The notes: a model not told the origin generated them from the sequence alone. DNA of 36,878 nt from Paracoccaceae bacterium (GCA_002697345.1 NZVE01000084.1:1-36878), one strand, 5' to 3'. Shown: positions 1 through 9,987, numbered from the stretch's first letter. Made by a program: numbers and translations.

Positions 1-275
1 TTGGAGCTTCACTTGGAGTGTCTATGGACGGGATCTACGATACGAAAAGAGAGAATCTTGAAATGCAAGGAGTGATTTCTCCTATGTATACAGTTAATGG
101 AATGATACTTGGAAAGTTGTTTGCTCCGAGAGAAGGAGAGGGACTGGTCGGGTTTAATTACTCTATTGAAGGGCCTATAGCGTCACCAAAGGTATCGATT
201 AACCCTCTTTCAATTCTTACTCCAGGAATTTTTAGGGAGATATTCCGGCGATCAATGCCAAAGTTAAAAAAATGA
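1..275 (+). CDS. AsmA-like C-terminal domain protein, 3' end only
   Basis: This is the last ~90 codons of a gene that begins before the window; the frame is open from base 3 to a TGA at 273-275. The visible tail, with GVISPMYTVNG, GEGLVGFNYSIEGP and SPKVSINPLSILTPG followed by FREIF, is typical of the C-terminus of the large AsmA/DUF3971-type envelope proteins of Alphaproteobacteria. Family members are anchored in the inner membrane, reach into the periplasm and are linked to lipid transport or outer-membrane homeostasis. The stop codon overlaps the queA start in an ATGA arrangement, so the two genes are probably co-transcribed and translationally coupled. The catalytic or binding role cannot be judged from this fragment. 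The family assignment is from recognition of the tail and is fairly secure; the exact function is not. Confidence 0.75.
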   Translation, partial: GASLGVSMDGIYDTKRENLEMQGVISPMYTVNGMILGKLFAPREGEGLVGFNYSIEGPIASPKVSINPLSILTPGIFREIFRRSMPKLKK

Positions 276-1312
276 TTTTAAACGATTTTGACTATAACTT
301 ACCTAACTATTTGATTGCTGACCGACCTATTTCACCGAGGAGTTCATCTCGTCTTTTGATTGCGAAGAAATTAGAAAGTTTTTTTGACTCCAAGGTGTCA
401 AACCTCCCCAACATCTTGAACGCTAACGATCTTTTAGTGTTCAATGATACCAGGGTATTGCAGTCACGTCTTTTTGGATTCAGGGTTAGGGAGTCAAGTA
501 AAGCCATTATAAATGTTACACTTTTATCTGAAAATGAAGATAATACTTGGCTTGCTCTTATTAAACCACTCAGAAAAATTAAAGTGGGAGAGATCATAAA
601 ATTTAATGAATTTTTTTCCGCTACATTGATTGAAAAAAGGGATGGTCAAGGAGTTTTGAGTTTTAATTTGACTAAGTCTTCTTTGAGATCCGCACTTTTA
701 GAATTTGGATCTATGCCACTTCCACCATATATTGAATCACAGCGCAAAGCAGACGAGCGTGATAAAGTTGATTACCAAAGTATATTTGCAAGAAATGATG
801 GAGCGGTTGCAGCACCTACAGCTTCTCTGCATTTTGATTCAGAACTTATCTCTCGTTTGCAAAAAAAAGGCGTACAATCTGCTTTCGTGACGCTTCATGT
901 AGGAGCTGGGACGTTTTTACCTGTTAAGGTTACTGATATTAAAAATCACAAAATGCATAGCGAATGGGGGGAGGTTACTGAAACCACTCTAGCTAAAATT
1001 GCTAAAACTAAGGCTCGAGGTGGTCGAGTTATCCCAGTTGGAACAACAGCACTTAGGATTATTGAAACGGCATTTTTGAAAGGTGGGGTTATTACTCCCT
1101 GGTCAGGTATGACTGATATATTCATATACCCTGGATTTAAATTTTCAGTTTCTGATGGGTTAATAACAAACTTCCATCTGCCAAAATCTACTTTGATGAT
1201 GTTGGTTTCAGCATTTATAGGCTCTCAAAGAACCAGAAATTTATATAGTCACGCAATTAAAAATAAATACCGGTTTTTTTCTTATGGAGACGCTTGTTTA
1301 TTGCTACGTTGA
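272..1312 (+). CDS. queA: S-adenosylmethionine:tRNA ribosyltransferase-isomerase (QueA)
   Basis: QueA transfers and isomerises the ribose of S-adenosylmethionine onto 7-aminomethyl-7-deazaguanine at position 34 of tRNA, making epoxyqueuosine in the queuosine pathway. The 346-residue length is normal. Family landmarks are all present: an N-terminal DYNLPNYLIADRPISPRSSS segment, LLVFNDTRV near residue 60, a GAGTFLPVK loop near residue 210, and NFHLPKSTLMMLVSAF near residue 305. The gene starts with the ATG that overlaps the stop of the AsmA-like gene. Nothing is broken or missing. Other queuosine genes are not in the window. Confidence 0.97.
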   Translation: MILNDFDYNLPNYLIADRPISPRSSSRLLIAKKLESFFDSKVSNLPNILNANDLLVFNDTRVLQSRLFGFRVRESSKAIINVTLLSENEDNTWLALIKPLRKIKVGEIIKFNEFFSATLIEKRDGQGVLSFNLTKSSLRSALLEFGSMPLPPYIESQRKADERDKVDYQSIFARNDGAVAAPTASLHFDSELISRLQKKGVQSAFVTLHVGAGTFLPVKVTDIKNHKMHSEWGEVTETTLAKIAKTKARGGRVIPVGTTALRIIETAFLKGGVITPWSGMTDIFIYPGFKFSVSDGLITNFHLPKSTLMMLVSAFIGSQRTRNLYSHAIKNKYRFFSYGDACLLLR

Positions 1313-1378
1313 TTTTCGACAGATTTGTTTAAAAATAGTCGTATTTAGAGCATGTGATTATATTTTTCAATATAGAGG

Positions 1379-1405
1379 AACCCAGTAATGGTATATAACT
1401 GGGTT
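1379..1405 (+). promoter_or_regulatory. Inverted repeat with a tiny leader ORF ahead of the MFS gene
   Basis: AACCCAGT (1379-1386) and ACTGGGTT (1398-1405) form a perfect 8-bp inverted repeat around an 11-base loop, ending five bases before the transporter start. The loop contains an ATG (1388) preceded by a good Shine-Dalgarno-like AGAGGAA (1374-1380). It opens a six-codon ORF, MVYNWV, ending in TAG at 1406-1408, two bases before the transporter ATG. The transporter start itself lacks a well-spaced ribosome site. The pairing and ORF are seen directly; a role in re-initiation or attenuation is inference. Confidence 0.4.
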
Positions 1406-1410
1406 TAGGC

Positions 1411-2694
1411 ATGCTTAGATTATTTGGAGGGGTATGGGCTCTATTATTGGGGATGTTTCTTCTTATGGTGGGGAACGGTTTGCAATCGACATTAATAGGT
1501 GTGAGAGCTTCTATTGAAGGGTTCTCGACTTTGGAGCTTTCGATAGTAACTTCAGCTTATTTTTTAGGTTTTTTAGGTGGGTCAATCATGGCTCCTGGTA
1601 TAATTAACCGCGTCGGCCACGTCAGAGTCTTTGCCGCATTAGCTTCATTCATTTCAGCTACTTTGATTTTATATCCTGTACTTCCATTTTTCTGGGCTTG
1701 GGTATTTTTAAGAATTTTAATCGGGTTTTGTTTCTCAGGTGTTTATGTGACCGCAGAGAGTTGGTTAAATAATTCTGCAACAAACCAAACTAGAGGTAAA
1801 ATCCTTTCTCTTTACTTAATTGTCCAAATGGCTGGCCTAATAACGGGGCAGGCTTTATTAAATATCGGAGAACCTGAAGGATATTTGTTATTTATAATTC
1901 CGTCAGTTTTGGTTTCAATATCTTTCGCACCAATTCTTTTAAGTGTTTCCAAGGGACCGACCTTCGAGGAAACAAAGAAAATGAGTTTCAAAAGGTTATA
2001 TCAAGCCTCTCCTTTGGGTTTTATTGGCTGTTTCATTGTTGGGGCAGTTCTTTCTGGGCAATTTGGTATGGCAGCAATTTACGGAACGCAAATAGGATTA
2101 AGTATCAAAGAAATTTCTTTTTTTATGTCATCTATTTTTGTTGGAGGGTTATGCTTGCAGTATCCTATTGGCTGGATCTCAGATCGGATTGATCGAAGAG
2201 TACTGATTATTTCTGCTTCTGTATTGGGGCTATTGTCAGTTTTTGCTGGGCTATTACTATGGAAGGTTTATATCCTCCTACTAGCTGTAGGTTTTTTTCT
2301 GGGGGGTGTCTCTAATCCACTCTATTCACTACTTATAGCCTACACGAATGATTACCTCGACCCGGATGACATGACAGCCGCTTCTGGAGGGCTAATATTT
2401 ATAACTGGTTTAGGTGCGGTGATAGGGCCACTTTTCTTTGGTTGGTTTATGTTTAACTTTGGGCCAAGTGGTTTCTGGCTATCTTTTGTCTTTTTATTTA
2501 GCGCTATAGCTTTGTACGCAGGTTTTAGAATTACCCAACGTCAGAGCCAATTTTCTATTGAAGAAGATGATTATGAGCCAGTTTCTTATGCAAATATTGG
2601 TTTTTCATCTACACAAGTTGTAGGAGAGGTGGCTCAGGATTTTTACGTTGATAATATTGAGGATTCTGAAGCCCTAGATGGTAATGTATCTTAA
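1411..2694 (+). CDS. MFS transporter (YcaD-like)
   Basis: This 427-residue protein has about twelve hydrophobic segments in two six-helix halves separated by a polar loop near residues 185-200. The sequence GWISDRIDRRVL near residue 250 is the major-facilitator motif A at the start of the second half. The N-terminal half, with FLGFLGGSIMAPGIINRVGHVRVFA, resembles the YcaD-type subgroup, whose substrates are largely unknown. An acidic tail of about 50 residues follows the last helix. Identity as an inner-membrane secondary transporter is secure; the substrate is not predictable. It lies between queA and lpdA with ~100-base and 63-base gaps. Its start has a poor ribosome site of its own and is preceded by a short leader ORF. 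Confidence 0.9.
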   Translation: MLRLFGGVWALLLGMFLLMVGNGLQSTLIGVRASIEGFSTLELSIVTSAYFLGFLGGSIMAPGIINRVGHVRVFAALASFISATLILYPVLPFFWAWVFLRILIGFCFSGVYVTAESWLNNSATNQTRGKILSLYLIVQMAGLITGQALLNIGEPEGYLLFIIPSVLVSISFAPILLSVSKGPTFEETKKMSFKRLYQASPLGFIGCFIVGAVLSGQFGMAAIYGTQIGLSIKEISFFMSSIFVGGLCLQYPIGWISDRIDRRVLIISASVLGLLSVFAGLLLWKVYILLLAVGFFLGGVSNPLYSLLIAYTNDYLDPDDMTAASGGLIFITGLGAVIGPLFFGWFMFNFGPSGFWLSFVFLFSAIALYAGFRITQRQSQFSIEEDDYEPVSYANIGFSSTQVVGEVAQDFYVDNIEDSEALDGNVS

Positions 2695-2772
2695 ATAATA
2701 ACTAGAAGTTTCTTTAAATTTTGTGTATTATAAAATTAGTTTAATATTAAACGAATAATGTGGGATTATAAG

Positions 2773-4167
2773 ATGGAAGAAAATACTTTTGATATGATAG
2801 TTATTGGAGCAGGGCCAGGTGGTTACGTTGCGGCAATCCGAGGAGCCCAACTTGGTTTAAAAGTAGCCATTATCGAACGTGAGCATATGGGGGGTATTTG
2901 TCTTAATTGGGGTTGTATACCAACTAAAGCCATGTTGCGGTCATCAGAGGTCTATCATCTATTAAAGAATTTAAAGAAATATGGAGTAAGCGCGGATAAT
3001 GTAAGTTATGATTTAGATGCAGTAGTCGCTCGATCAAGAGAGATTGGATCAAAGCTATCTAATGGCATCACTCATTTACTAAAAAAGAACAATATCATTT
3101 CGTTCTTAGGGAGTGCTTACTTAGTTGGAAATAGCGAAGTTGAAGTTACAGTAAAAACTGAGAAGGTTAAATTATTTTCAGAAAATATTGTTTTGGCTAC
3201 AGGTGCGAGGGCCAGGGAGATTAAGGGGTTTGAAGCTGATAAAGAGCATATTTGGACGTACAAAAATGCGTTAACCCCTAAACGAATGCCAAAAAAGTTG
3301 TTAGTCATTGGGTCGGGCGCTATTGGAGTAGAATTTGCTAGCTTCTATAATACATTAGGCGCAGAAACCACTATTGTTGAGCTTTTGAACCGAATACTGC
3401 CTGCTGAAGACATGGAAATATCAGGGTTTGCAAAAAAGCAATTTAAAAAACAAGGGATTAAAATTTTAGAGAATTGTAAAGTGAGTGAAATAAAGAAAAA
3501 AAAGAGTATTTTTACTGTTGAGATGGAAGCATCAGGAAAAACTACTAGTCATGAGTTTGATACTATTATTTCCGCGGTAGGAATAGTCGGAAACACTGAA
3601 GGTATAGGCCTCGAAGATTTGAAAATCGAAGTACAAGGCACTCATGTTGTCGTAGATGAATTTTGCCAAACAAATGTAAAAGGGATTTTTGCAATTGGAG
3701 ATCTAGCTGGAGCACCTTGGCTAGCACACAAGGCATCTCATGAAGGTATCATGGTTGCTGAATTAATTGCCGGCAATGATCCACACTCAGTTAATTACAA
3801 TGATATTCCGGGCTGTACTTATTGCTATCCTCAGATTGCAAGTGTGGGATTGACAGAAGAGCAGGCAAAAGAGGGTGGCTTTGAAATTAAAGTTGGACGT
3901 TTTCCTTTTAATGCAAATGGTAAAGCTCTTGCACTTGGTGAAGAGGAGGGGATGGTTAAAACTATTTTTGATGTTAAATCTGGTGAACTTTTAGGAGCTC
4001 ATATGGTTGGACCCGAAGTAACCGAGCTTATACAGGGGTACGTTATAGGCCGCAAACTGGAGGCTACTGAAGAAAGCCTTATAGACACTATTTTTCCTCA
4101 CCCAACTTTAAGTGAGGCGATGCATGAAAGTGTTTTGGAAGCGTTTGACCGTGTAATTCATATTTGA
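2773..4167 (+). CDS. lpdA: Dihydrolipoyl dehydrogenase
   Basis: This is the E3 flavoprotein that reoxidises dihydrolipoamide with NAD+ for 2-oxoacid dehydrogenase complexes or the glycine cleavage system. From the ATG at 2773 it is 464 residues, the usual E3 length. An in-frame ATG at 2758 would add five residues (MWDYK) but has no ribosome site. Visible features in order are the FAD motif GAGPGGYVAAIRGAQLG, the redox-active disulfide CLNWGC with IPTK, the NAD motif GSGAIGVEFASF, the second FAD motif AIGDLAGAPWLAHKASHEG, and the C-terminal FPHPTLSEAMHES carrying the catalytic His-Glu pair. No E1 or E2 gene adjoins it, so the complex it serves cannot be told from this window. Confidence 0.96.
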   Translation: MEENTFDMIVIGAGPGGYVAAIRGAQLGLKVAIIEREHMGGICLNWGCIPTKAMLRSSEVYHLLKNLKKYGVSADNVSYDLDAVVARSREIGSKLSNGITHLLKKNNIISFLGSAYLVGNSEVEVTVKTEKVKLFSENIVLATGARAREIKGFEADKEHIWTYKNALTPKRMPKKLLVIGSGAIGVEFASFYNTLGAETTIVELLNRILPAEDMEISGFAKKQFKKQGIKILENCKVSEIKKKKSIFTVEMEASGKTTSHEFDTIISAVGIVGNTEGIGLEDLKIEVQGTHVVVDEFCQTNVKGIFAIGDLAGAPWLAHKASHEGIMVAELIAGNDPHSVNYNDIPGCTYCYPQIASVGLTEEQAKEGGFEIKVGRFPFNANGKALALGEEEGMVKTIFDVKSGELLGAHMVGPEVTELIQGYVIGRKLEATEESLIDTIFPHPTLSEAMHESVLEAFDRVIHI

Positions 4168-4266
4168 AGAGTATCTAAATTAAGTTAATAATCATTTTAC
4201 ATACGAGTTTATTGCTGTTCCAAAAAGTTTGTCTGGCGGCTACAAGTTTTTTAAAAAAGGAATTCC

Positions 4267-7125
4267 ATGACTGATCTGAAGAAAATTTCTGTACGCGGAG
4301 CTCGAGAGCATAATTTAAAGAACATTAACGTTGATATTCCGAGAGATAAGTTGGTTGTAATAACTGGTGTGTCCGGGTCTGGAAAATCAAGTCTTGCTTT
4401 TGATACGATTTATGCAGAAGGTCAGCGACGATATGTAGAGTCTCTTTCAGCTTATGCTCGGCAATTTCTTGACATGATGGAAAAGCCAGATGTAGATCAT
4501 ATCTCGGGGTTAAGCCCTGCAATCTCAATTGAACAAAAAACAACAAGTAAAAATCCTCGTTCTACCGTTGGGACGGTTACAGAAATTTATGACTATCTCC
4601 GTTTGTTATTTGCTAGGGCAGGGACTCCATATAGCCCGGCTACTGGTTTGCCAATTGAGGCTCAGCAAGTTCAAGACATGGTTGATCGAGTTATGCGTTT
4701 AAAGGAAAATACCAGGGCTTATATTCTGGCGCCTATCGTGCGTGATAGGAAAGGTGAGTATAGAAAGGAGTTTCAAGAATTAGCAAAACTTGGCTTCCAA
4801 AGAGTGCGTGTTGATGGTGAACTCTTTAATCTTGATGAGCCACCGGAACTGGATAAGAAGTTCAGGCATAATATTGAAGTTGTTGTTGACAGAATAGTTG
4901 TCAAACAAGGTTTGGAACCAAGATTAGCAGATAGTTTGCGAACTTCTTTGGACTTGGCAGACGGTATTACTCTAATTGAAACACTTGGTAGTGAAGAAGA
5001 GGTTTCAGAAGAGATTACTTTTTCTGAAAAATTTGCTTGCCCAGTATCTGGATTTACAATACCGGAGATTGAGCCTCGGCTTTTCTCTTTCAATGCACCA
5101 TATGGGGCTTGTCCTAAGTGCGATGGCTTAGGTGTTGAGCTATTCTTCGATGAACGACTTATTGTTCCTGATCAATCCTTATCAGTTTGGGATGGTGCAT
5201 TGGCTCCCTGGAGGAAAGGTAGATCCCCTTATTATTTGCAGACGATTGAGTCTATATCAAAGCATTATGGGTTCGATCAAAAATTATCTTGGGGAAAGCT
5301 TGATCAAAAAATTAAAGATATATTTTTGCGAGGTTCTGGCGATGAGGAAATCGAATTTCGTTACGACGAAGGTGGACGAGTATATAACTTGTCTAGGTCT
5401 TTTGAGGGTGTCATTCCTAACATGGACAGACGTTACAAAGCTACCGATTCTTCATGGGTAAAAGAAGAATTTGAAAGATATCAAAATAATAGACCTTGTG
5501 TAACATGCTCGGGATTTAGATTGAAGCCAGAGGCTCTAGCAGTAAGAATTGGTGATCTTCATGTTGGTAACGTGGTTAGAATGTCTATTAAGGAAGCATC
5601 GGCTTGGGTTGAAGAAATCCCAAGAAAACTATCAAATCAAGGTAACGAGATAGCTCGAGTTATTTTAAAGGAAATCGAAGAGCGCTTAGGTTTTTTAAAT
5701 AATGTTGGGCTTGGTTATCTAACGCTTTCTCGTAATTCTGGGACGTTGTCTGGCGGTGAAAGTCAAAGAATTAGACTAGCAAGTCAAATTGGTTCAGGGC
5801 TAACAGGCGTGCTTTATGTTTTAGATGAACCTTCAATTGGATTGCATCAAAGAGATAATAATAGGCTATTAACAACATTAAAAAATTTACGTGATCAAGG
5901 CAATACAGTTATAGTAGTAGAACATGATGAAGAGGCTATCAGAGATGCTGATTATGTTTTTGACATTGGTGCAGGAGCTGGTGTCCATGGGGGCAACGTT
6001 GTTGCAGAGGGAACACCAAAAGAAATTATTAAAAATCCGGAAAGCATAACTGGACAGTACTTGTCTGGAAAAAGAAAAATAAGTATTCCGCAGATTAGGC
6101 GCCAGGGAAATGGAAAGTGTATTTCTATACAGAATGCTACTGGAAATAATTTACAAGGAATAAGTGTTGATTTCCCGTTAGGCCAATTTATTTGTGTCAC
6201 TGGAGTTTCCGGTAGTGGGAAATCAACATTAACAATTGAGACTTTGTTTAAAAATGCATCAATGACGTTAAATGGAGCAAAACAAACTCCAGCCCCGTGT
6301 GATAATATAAAAGGTTTAGAGTATCTTGATAAAGTAATTGATATTGACCAGAGAGCTATAGGTCGAACACCGAGATCTAATCCCGCTACTTACACAGGGG
6401 CGTTCACTCCTATCCGAGAGTGGTTTGCAGGTTTGCCAGAGTCTAAAACAAGGGGTTACAAGCCTGGTAGGTTTAGTTTTAACGTTAAAGGAGGCCGGTG
6501 TGAAGCATGTCATGGCGACGGGCTTATCAAGATTGAGATGCACTTTTTGCCTGATGTTTATGTTACTTGTGAAACCTGTAAGGGTAAGCGGTATAACAGG
6601 GAAACGTTAGAAGTTAGGTTTAAAGGTAAAAGCATTGCGGATATATTAGATATGACGGTCGAAGAAGCAGAAAAGTTCTTTATGGCAGTGCCGTCAATTA
6701 GAGAAAAAATGGTTGCATTGAACCGTGTTGGGCTTGGTTATATTAAAGTTGGTCAACAAGCTACAACCTTATCCGGAGGCGAAGCACAGCGAGTAAAATT
6801 GTCCAAAGAACTTTCTAAAAGGTCTACTGGAAAAACGTTATATATTTTGGACGAGCCAACTACGGGTTTGCATTTCGAGGATGTTAAAAAGCTATTGGAA
6901 GTCCTACATGAGCTTGTTAACCAAGGTAATACTGTAATCGTTATTGAGCATAATCTCGACGTTGTTAAAACAGCAGATCACGTTGTAGATGTTGGGCCAG
7001 AGGGTGGTGATGGCGGTGGTAAAATCATAGCCACTGGCACACCAGAGAGCATTGCAGCTATAAAAAGTTCGTTCACGGGGTATTATTTAAAACCAATGCT
7101 AGATAAAAAGCGTCGGGCTGCATAA
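4267..7125 (+). CDS. uvrA: Excinuclease ABC subunit A
   Basis: UvrA is the DNA-damage recognition ATPase of nucleotide excision repair and hands lesions to UvrB. At 952 residues the protein has the standard length. Two ABC ATPase modules are visible: Walker [15 protein letters not shown] near residue 35 and [16 protein letters not shown] near residue 645, each later followed by an LSGGE signature and a VLDEPS or [10 protein letters not shown] Walker B. The second zinc module, [16 protein letters not shown] with a following CETCKGKR near residue 745, is intact, and CPKCDGLG belongs to the first module. It stands alone with a ~100-base upstream gap and ends 23 bases from the end of dddP, which converges on it. 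Confidence 0.98.
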   Translation: MTDLKKISVRGAREHNLKNINVDIPRDKLVVITGVSGSGKSSLAFDTIYAEGQRRYVESLSAYARQFLDMMEKPDVDHISGLSPAISIEQKTTSKNPRSTVGTVTEIYDYLRLLFARAGTPYSPATGLPIEAQQVQDMVDRVMRLKENTRAYILAPIVRDRKGEYRKEFQELAKLGFQRVRVDGELFNLDEPPELDKKFRHNIEVVVDRIVVKQGLEPRLADSLRTSLDLADGITLIETLGSEEEVSEEITFSEKFACPVSGFTIPEIEPRLFSFNAPYGACPKCDGLGVELFFDERLIVPDQSLSVWDGALAPWRKGRSPYYLQTIESISKHYGFDQKLSWGKLDQKIKDIFLRGSGDEEIEFRYDEGGRVYNLSRSFEGVIPNMDRRYKATDSSWVKEEFERYQNNRPCVTCSGFRLKPEALAVRIGDLHVGNVVRMSIKEASAWVEEIPRKLSNQGNEIARVILKEIEERLGFLNNVGLGYLTLSRNSGTLSGGESQRIRLASQIGSGLTGVLYVLDEPSIGLHQRDNNRLLTTLKNLRDQGNTVIVVEHDEEAIRDADYVFDIGAGAGVHGGNVVAEGTPKEIIKNPESITGQYLSGKRKISIPQIRRQGNGKCISIQNATGNNLQGISVDFPLGQFICVTGVSGSGKSTLTIETLFKNASMTLNGAKQTPAPCDNIKGLEYLDKVIDIDQRAIGRTPRSNPATYTGAFTPIREWFAGLPESKTRGYKPGRFSFNVKGGRCEACHGDGLIKIEMHFLPDVYVTCETCKGKRYNRETLEVRFKGKSIADILDMTVEEAEKFFMAVPSIREKMVALNRVGLGYIKVGQQATTLSGGEAQRVKLSKELSKRSTGKTLYILDEPTTGLHFEDVKKLLEVLHELVNQGNTVIVIEHNLDVVKTADHVVDVGPEGGDGGGKIIATGTPESIAAIKSSFTGYYLKPMLDKKRRAA

Positions 7126-7148
7126 TTTTTAGAGATAAGTTAACCTGA

Positions 7149-8489
7149 TTACTTTCCCAGCAGTCTATAATCAAAAGGATACTTGGTTAGGTTTTCATAG
7201 CCAGTTTCAGTTATTATTACTTGATCCTCAAGTTTAATCGAGAAATCACCGTTTTTGGGGCTGACCAGAGCTTCAACACAAAGAGCCATCCCTGGCTCTA
7301 AGATATAGTCATATGCCCCTTTCACATGTTGATCTGGGTACGCGACTAAAGGCCATTCATCGCAAAGGCCTACTCCATGCATTGCACATCCATATTTTTG
7401 ATCTTGAAAGTTTTGATCTAGCGAATGACAATTTGCCACTAGTTCGTTAATCGATACACCTGGCTTTAACATCTCCATATTTGTTTTAATATGTTCCACG
7501 CCATGTTGCATTGCGTAAACCATATTACTTGGCGGGGGTTTGTTTCCTATCCACCAACTTCTCGATATGTCACAGCACATGCCATATGCACCAATTAGGT
7601 CCGTATCAAAACTTACAATTTCATTATTTTGAATAATCCTAGGCCCACACTCTTGAAACCAGGGATTTGTTCGAGGTCCAGACGCGAGTAATCGCGTTTC
7701 AATCCATTCACCGCCTCTTTTAATATTTTCAGAGTGCAAAACCGCCCAGACATCATCTTCGCTTATGTTGCCATTTGGTATGTTTTCACGTGCAAAGTTT
7801 TCCATTTCCAAAACTGATTTCTCACAAGCATGACAGGCAGCACGCATTGCCAAAATTTCATCTTCTCCTTTAACTGAACGAGCTTTTTCAGTACACTCTT
7901 CACCGGGGATTACTGAAAATCCAGTGGCCTCTAGAGCTCTGAGGCCATGAAGCATGGGCTTATCAATTGCAAGCCGCATGTTTGAACCTCCATGTTTCAC
8001 TATTAGATCTTTGACCTGTTTAGAAAACTCATCAGCTGCTACGTCAATTTTATCACCTCTATCAAAATAAAATAAATCAGCACCTGACCTTTGCTCTTTA
8101 ACCAGGGGATTGAATTTTGATAGAAATGGAGAGTTTTTATAGTCCCAAAGTACCATATAACCATCTGCACAAATTAGAACTGCACGAAATGGGTTGTGCG
8201 AATTCCAGAGTTGCATATTAGTGCTATCAGTAGAGTAGCGGATGTTTAAGGGGTCAAACATAAGTAAACCTCCTAAATCACGATCAACAATGTGCGAGGT
8301 TAAGCGCTTCCAACGGAACTCTCGCATTCTATTTAGGTTAGGTAATTTTAAACCAATTTCTTCCCATTCATTGTAAGCTAATAGGGTCGGGCCAATTTCA
8401 ATTCTGTTGTTATCATTTTTATTTCCATCGTTTAAATAGGTGCCTTTAGTTGGATCTATCTTTCGAGTATCGCTAAAATGTTTGCTCAT
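7149..8489 (-). CDS. dddP: Dimethylsulfoniopropionate lyase DddP (M24 family fold)
   Basis: DddP cleaves the algal osmolyte DMSP into dimethyl sulfide and acrylate in the cytoplasm. It has the creatinase/prolidase (M24) fold but acts as a metal-dependent lyase. I place the start at the ATG at 8489, giving 446 residues, because GGGAGA sits about seven bases upstream; a TTG at 8510 is a weaker option that would contain that ribosome site. With this start the metal ligands fall at Asp295, Asp297, Asp307, His371, Glu406 and Glu421, the positions reported for Ruegeria lacuscaerulensis DddP. Segments such as KIDP, MFDPLNIRYSTDSTNMQLWN, ASGPRTNPWFQECGPR, FDTDLIG and AMHGVGLCDEWPLVAYPD are characteristic. 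It faces uvrA and diverges from the DUF3445 gene. No acrylate-processing genes (acuI, acuN, acuK) are adjacent. Confidence 0.94.
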   Translation of the reverse strand: MSKHFSDTRKIDPTKGTYLNDGNKNDNNRIEIGPTLLAYNEWEEIGLKLPNLNRMREFRWKRLTSHIVDRDLGGLLMFDPLNIRYSTDSTNMQLWNSHNPFRAVLICADGYMVLWDYKNSPFLSKFNPLVKEQRSGADLFYFDRGDKIDVAADEFSKQVKDLIVKHGGSNMRLAIDKPMLHGLRALEATGFSVIPGEECTEKARSVKGEDEILAMRAACHACEKSVLEMENFARENIPNGNISEDDVWAVLHSENIKRGGEWIETRLLASGPRTNPWFQECGPRIIQNNEIVSFDTDLIGAYGMCCDISRSWWIGNKPPPSNMVYAMQHGVEHIKTNMEMLKPGVSINELVANCHSLDQNFQDQKYGCAMHGVGLCDEWPLVAYPDQHVKGAYDYILEPGMALCVEALVSPKNGDFSIKLEDQVIITETGYENLTKYPFDYRLLGK

Positions 8490-8609
8490 GAAGGCTCTCC
8501 CTATTGGCAAGGATCGTATAGCTACTATATTAGATCTTAATATTTTTAAGTTGGTTGTTAGAGTTTAAAAACGTCTTGAAAACAAAATTTTTGTCGGTTT
8601 AAATGAATT

Positions 8610-9407
8610 ATGAGTGTTATTTTACAAAAAACATTACCTTTTGCGCCTTGGATGCAGGCTCACACAACTAAACTTCCGGGTATACAGCCAATTAAGTTAG
8701 AAGAGTGGTTGCAAGTTGATGAAGTTTATACAGAGCAACTTCTCGAAAAGGTGAAAATACTGGATAATAAACTTGATCAAGCATACGTTATGGCACCTGA
8801 ATGCATCCCAGCAGCTGAGGAATTATTGGGCTTAATAATAACTCTTCTACCGGACCTTGGTTTTGTTATATCTGGTAAAAAAGTTAGAAGACCTGATGGC
8901 TTAGAAATTTTAATAGATATTAAGAAGCCTCTGATAACATTATCGAAGTTATTACAAGAAGATTTCTTAATTATGACTGAAAAGGCAGGCGAGCATGTTC
9001 TTATTGGGGGTTGCTTATGTTTTCCAGCTAGCTGGGATCTACTCGAAAAATTTATGAAGCCACTCACCCTTATTCACTCTCCAGTGCCAGTGTATGACGA
9101 AAGTCTAGCAAAACGTGTCGAGCGTCTTCTTTCATCCGTAAGGTCAGAGATTCCGTTAATGCGTGGAAATACATTAAGATATACAAATCCAACTTTATTT
9201 TTACCAAAACGTAATTCAGACCCTGAGCGCAAAGAGGTAAGGGGTGATTATATAAGATCAGAGAGGCAAACTTTAGTGAGATTACCAAAAACTAAAGCTG
9301 TTGTCTTTTCAATCCATACTTATGTAATTAAAGAAGAAGACCTTACTAGTCCACAAAAAGCAGGACTACAAAAATTAGGACCACTTTTACCATATGAAAA
9401 TTCCTGA
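8610..9407 (+). CDS. DUF3445 / heme-dependent oxidative N-demethylase alpha-like protein
   Basis: The 265-residue product matches the DUF3445 family, whose characterised members are the heme-binding alpha subunit of heme-dependent oxidative N-demethylase and the related dimethylamine monooxygenase subunit. Recognisable stretches are the N-terminal PFAPWMQAHTTKLPG, the central DFLIMTEKAGEHVLIGGCLC with FPASWDL, the R-rich GNTLRYTNPTLFLPKR, and the C-terminal RSERQTLVRLPKTKAVVFSI with HTY. It is shorter than the ~330-residue demethylase alpha subunit, and no flavin or ferredoxin-like partner subunits are nearby. Oxidative dealkylation is therefore a family-level guess. It diverges from dddP across 120 bases, and its end overlaps the histidine phosphatase gene by 14 bases, which suggests one operon. 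Confidence 0.8.
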   Translation: MSVILQKTLPFAPWMQAHTTKLPGIQPIKLEEWLQVDEVYTEQLLEKVKILDNKLDQAYVMAPECIPAAEELLGLIITLLPDLGFVISGKKVRRPDGLEILIDIKKPLITLSKLLQEDFLIMTEKAGEHVLIGGCLCFPASWDLLEKFMKPLTLIHSPVPVYDESLAKRVERLLSSVRSEIPLMRGNTLRYTNPTLFLPKRNSDPERKEVRGDYIRSERQTLVRLPKTKAVVFSIHTYVIKEEDLTSPQKAGLQKLGPLLPYENS

Positions 9408-9987
9408 TTATTGTTTTTTAAGACACGGACAAACTGCTTTTAATTATGCAGGCATCCTTCATGGTCAACTTGATTCAGAACTAACTGAACTAGGAAAACG
9501 TCAGGCTGCAAAGCAGGGAAAGCTCTTAAAAAAACTAGGGTTACCCAGTAATACTTTTATCTATTCAAGCCCATTGGGTAGAGCAGTTGCCACTGCTGAA
9601 ATTATTAAATCCTACTGTTCTTTCTCTATTAAGACAGATCAAAATTTATCAGAGGTAATGATGGGGGAATGGCAAGGTAAAACCTGGGATGATATTGGTT
9701 TAAATTCATCAAATAGTTTCACTAAGAGTATGACAAAGTTTGAGGCATCGTTGAAGGCTCCAAAAGGAGAGAGCTTCCGAGACTTACAAGTTAGAACAAA
9801 GTCCTTTCTTTCAAAAATTTCTACTCCGACTATTATTGTTGCGCACGGTGTAATTTTAAATATTCTTAGGGCAGAGATTTGCAACTTATCATTTCCTGAG
9901 ATGTCTCATTTATCTCAAAACCAAGGAGAAGTTTTTGCAGTGAGAAATGGTCAGGAGTTTAATCTAAACTCTGTAAAATTAAATTAG
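9394..9987 (+). CDS. Histidine phosphatase family protein (phosphoglycerate mutase-like)
   Basis: This 197-residue protein begins almost directly with the phosphohistidine motif LRHGQTAFN (catalytic His near residue 11). The supporting residues of the family follow: SSPLGRAVATAEI near residue 50, the acid SEVMMGEWQGKTWDD near residue 85, and the second catalytic histidine in VAHGVILNILR near residue 150. The family covers phosphoglycerate mutases, alpha-ribazole phosphatase (CobC) and small-molecule phosphatases; the sequence alone does not separate these. The start lies inside the end of the DUF3445 gene, so the two are probably translated from one message. The gene is complete. Confidence 0.88.
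   Translation: MKIPDYCFLRHGQTAFNYAGILHGQLDSELTELGKRQAAKQGKLLKKLGLPSNTFIYSSPLGRAVATAEIIKSYCSFSIKTDQNLSEVMMGEWQGKTWDDIGLNSSNSFTKSMTKFEASLKAPKGESFRDLQVRTKSFLSKISTPTIIVAHGVILNILRAEICNLSFPEMSHLSQNQGEVFAVRNGQEFNLNSVKLN

Noticed and set aside
8571-8604. A TTGTC box upstream of the DUF3445 gene (TTGTC at 8591)
   Set aside because: The downstream half (GGTT-TAAAT) and the partner at 8571 fit poorly. A single TTGTC is expected by chance, as also at 4229 before uvrA.
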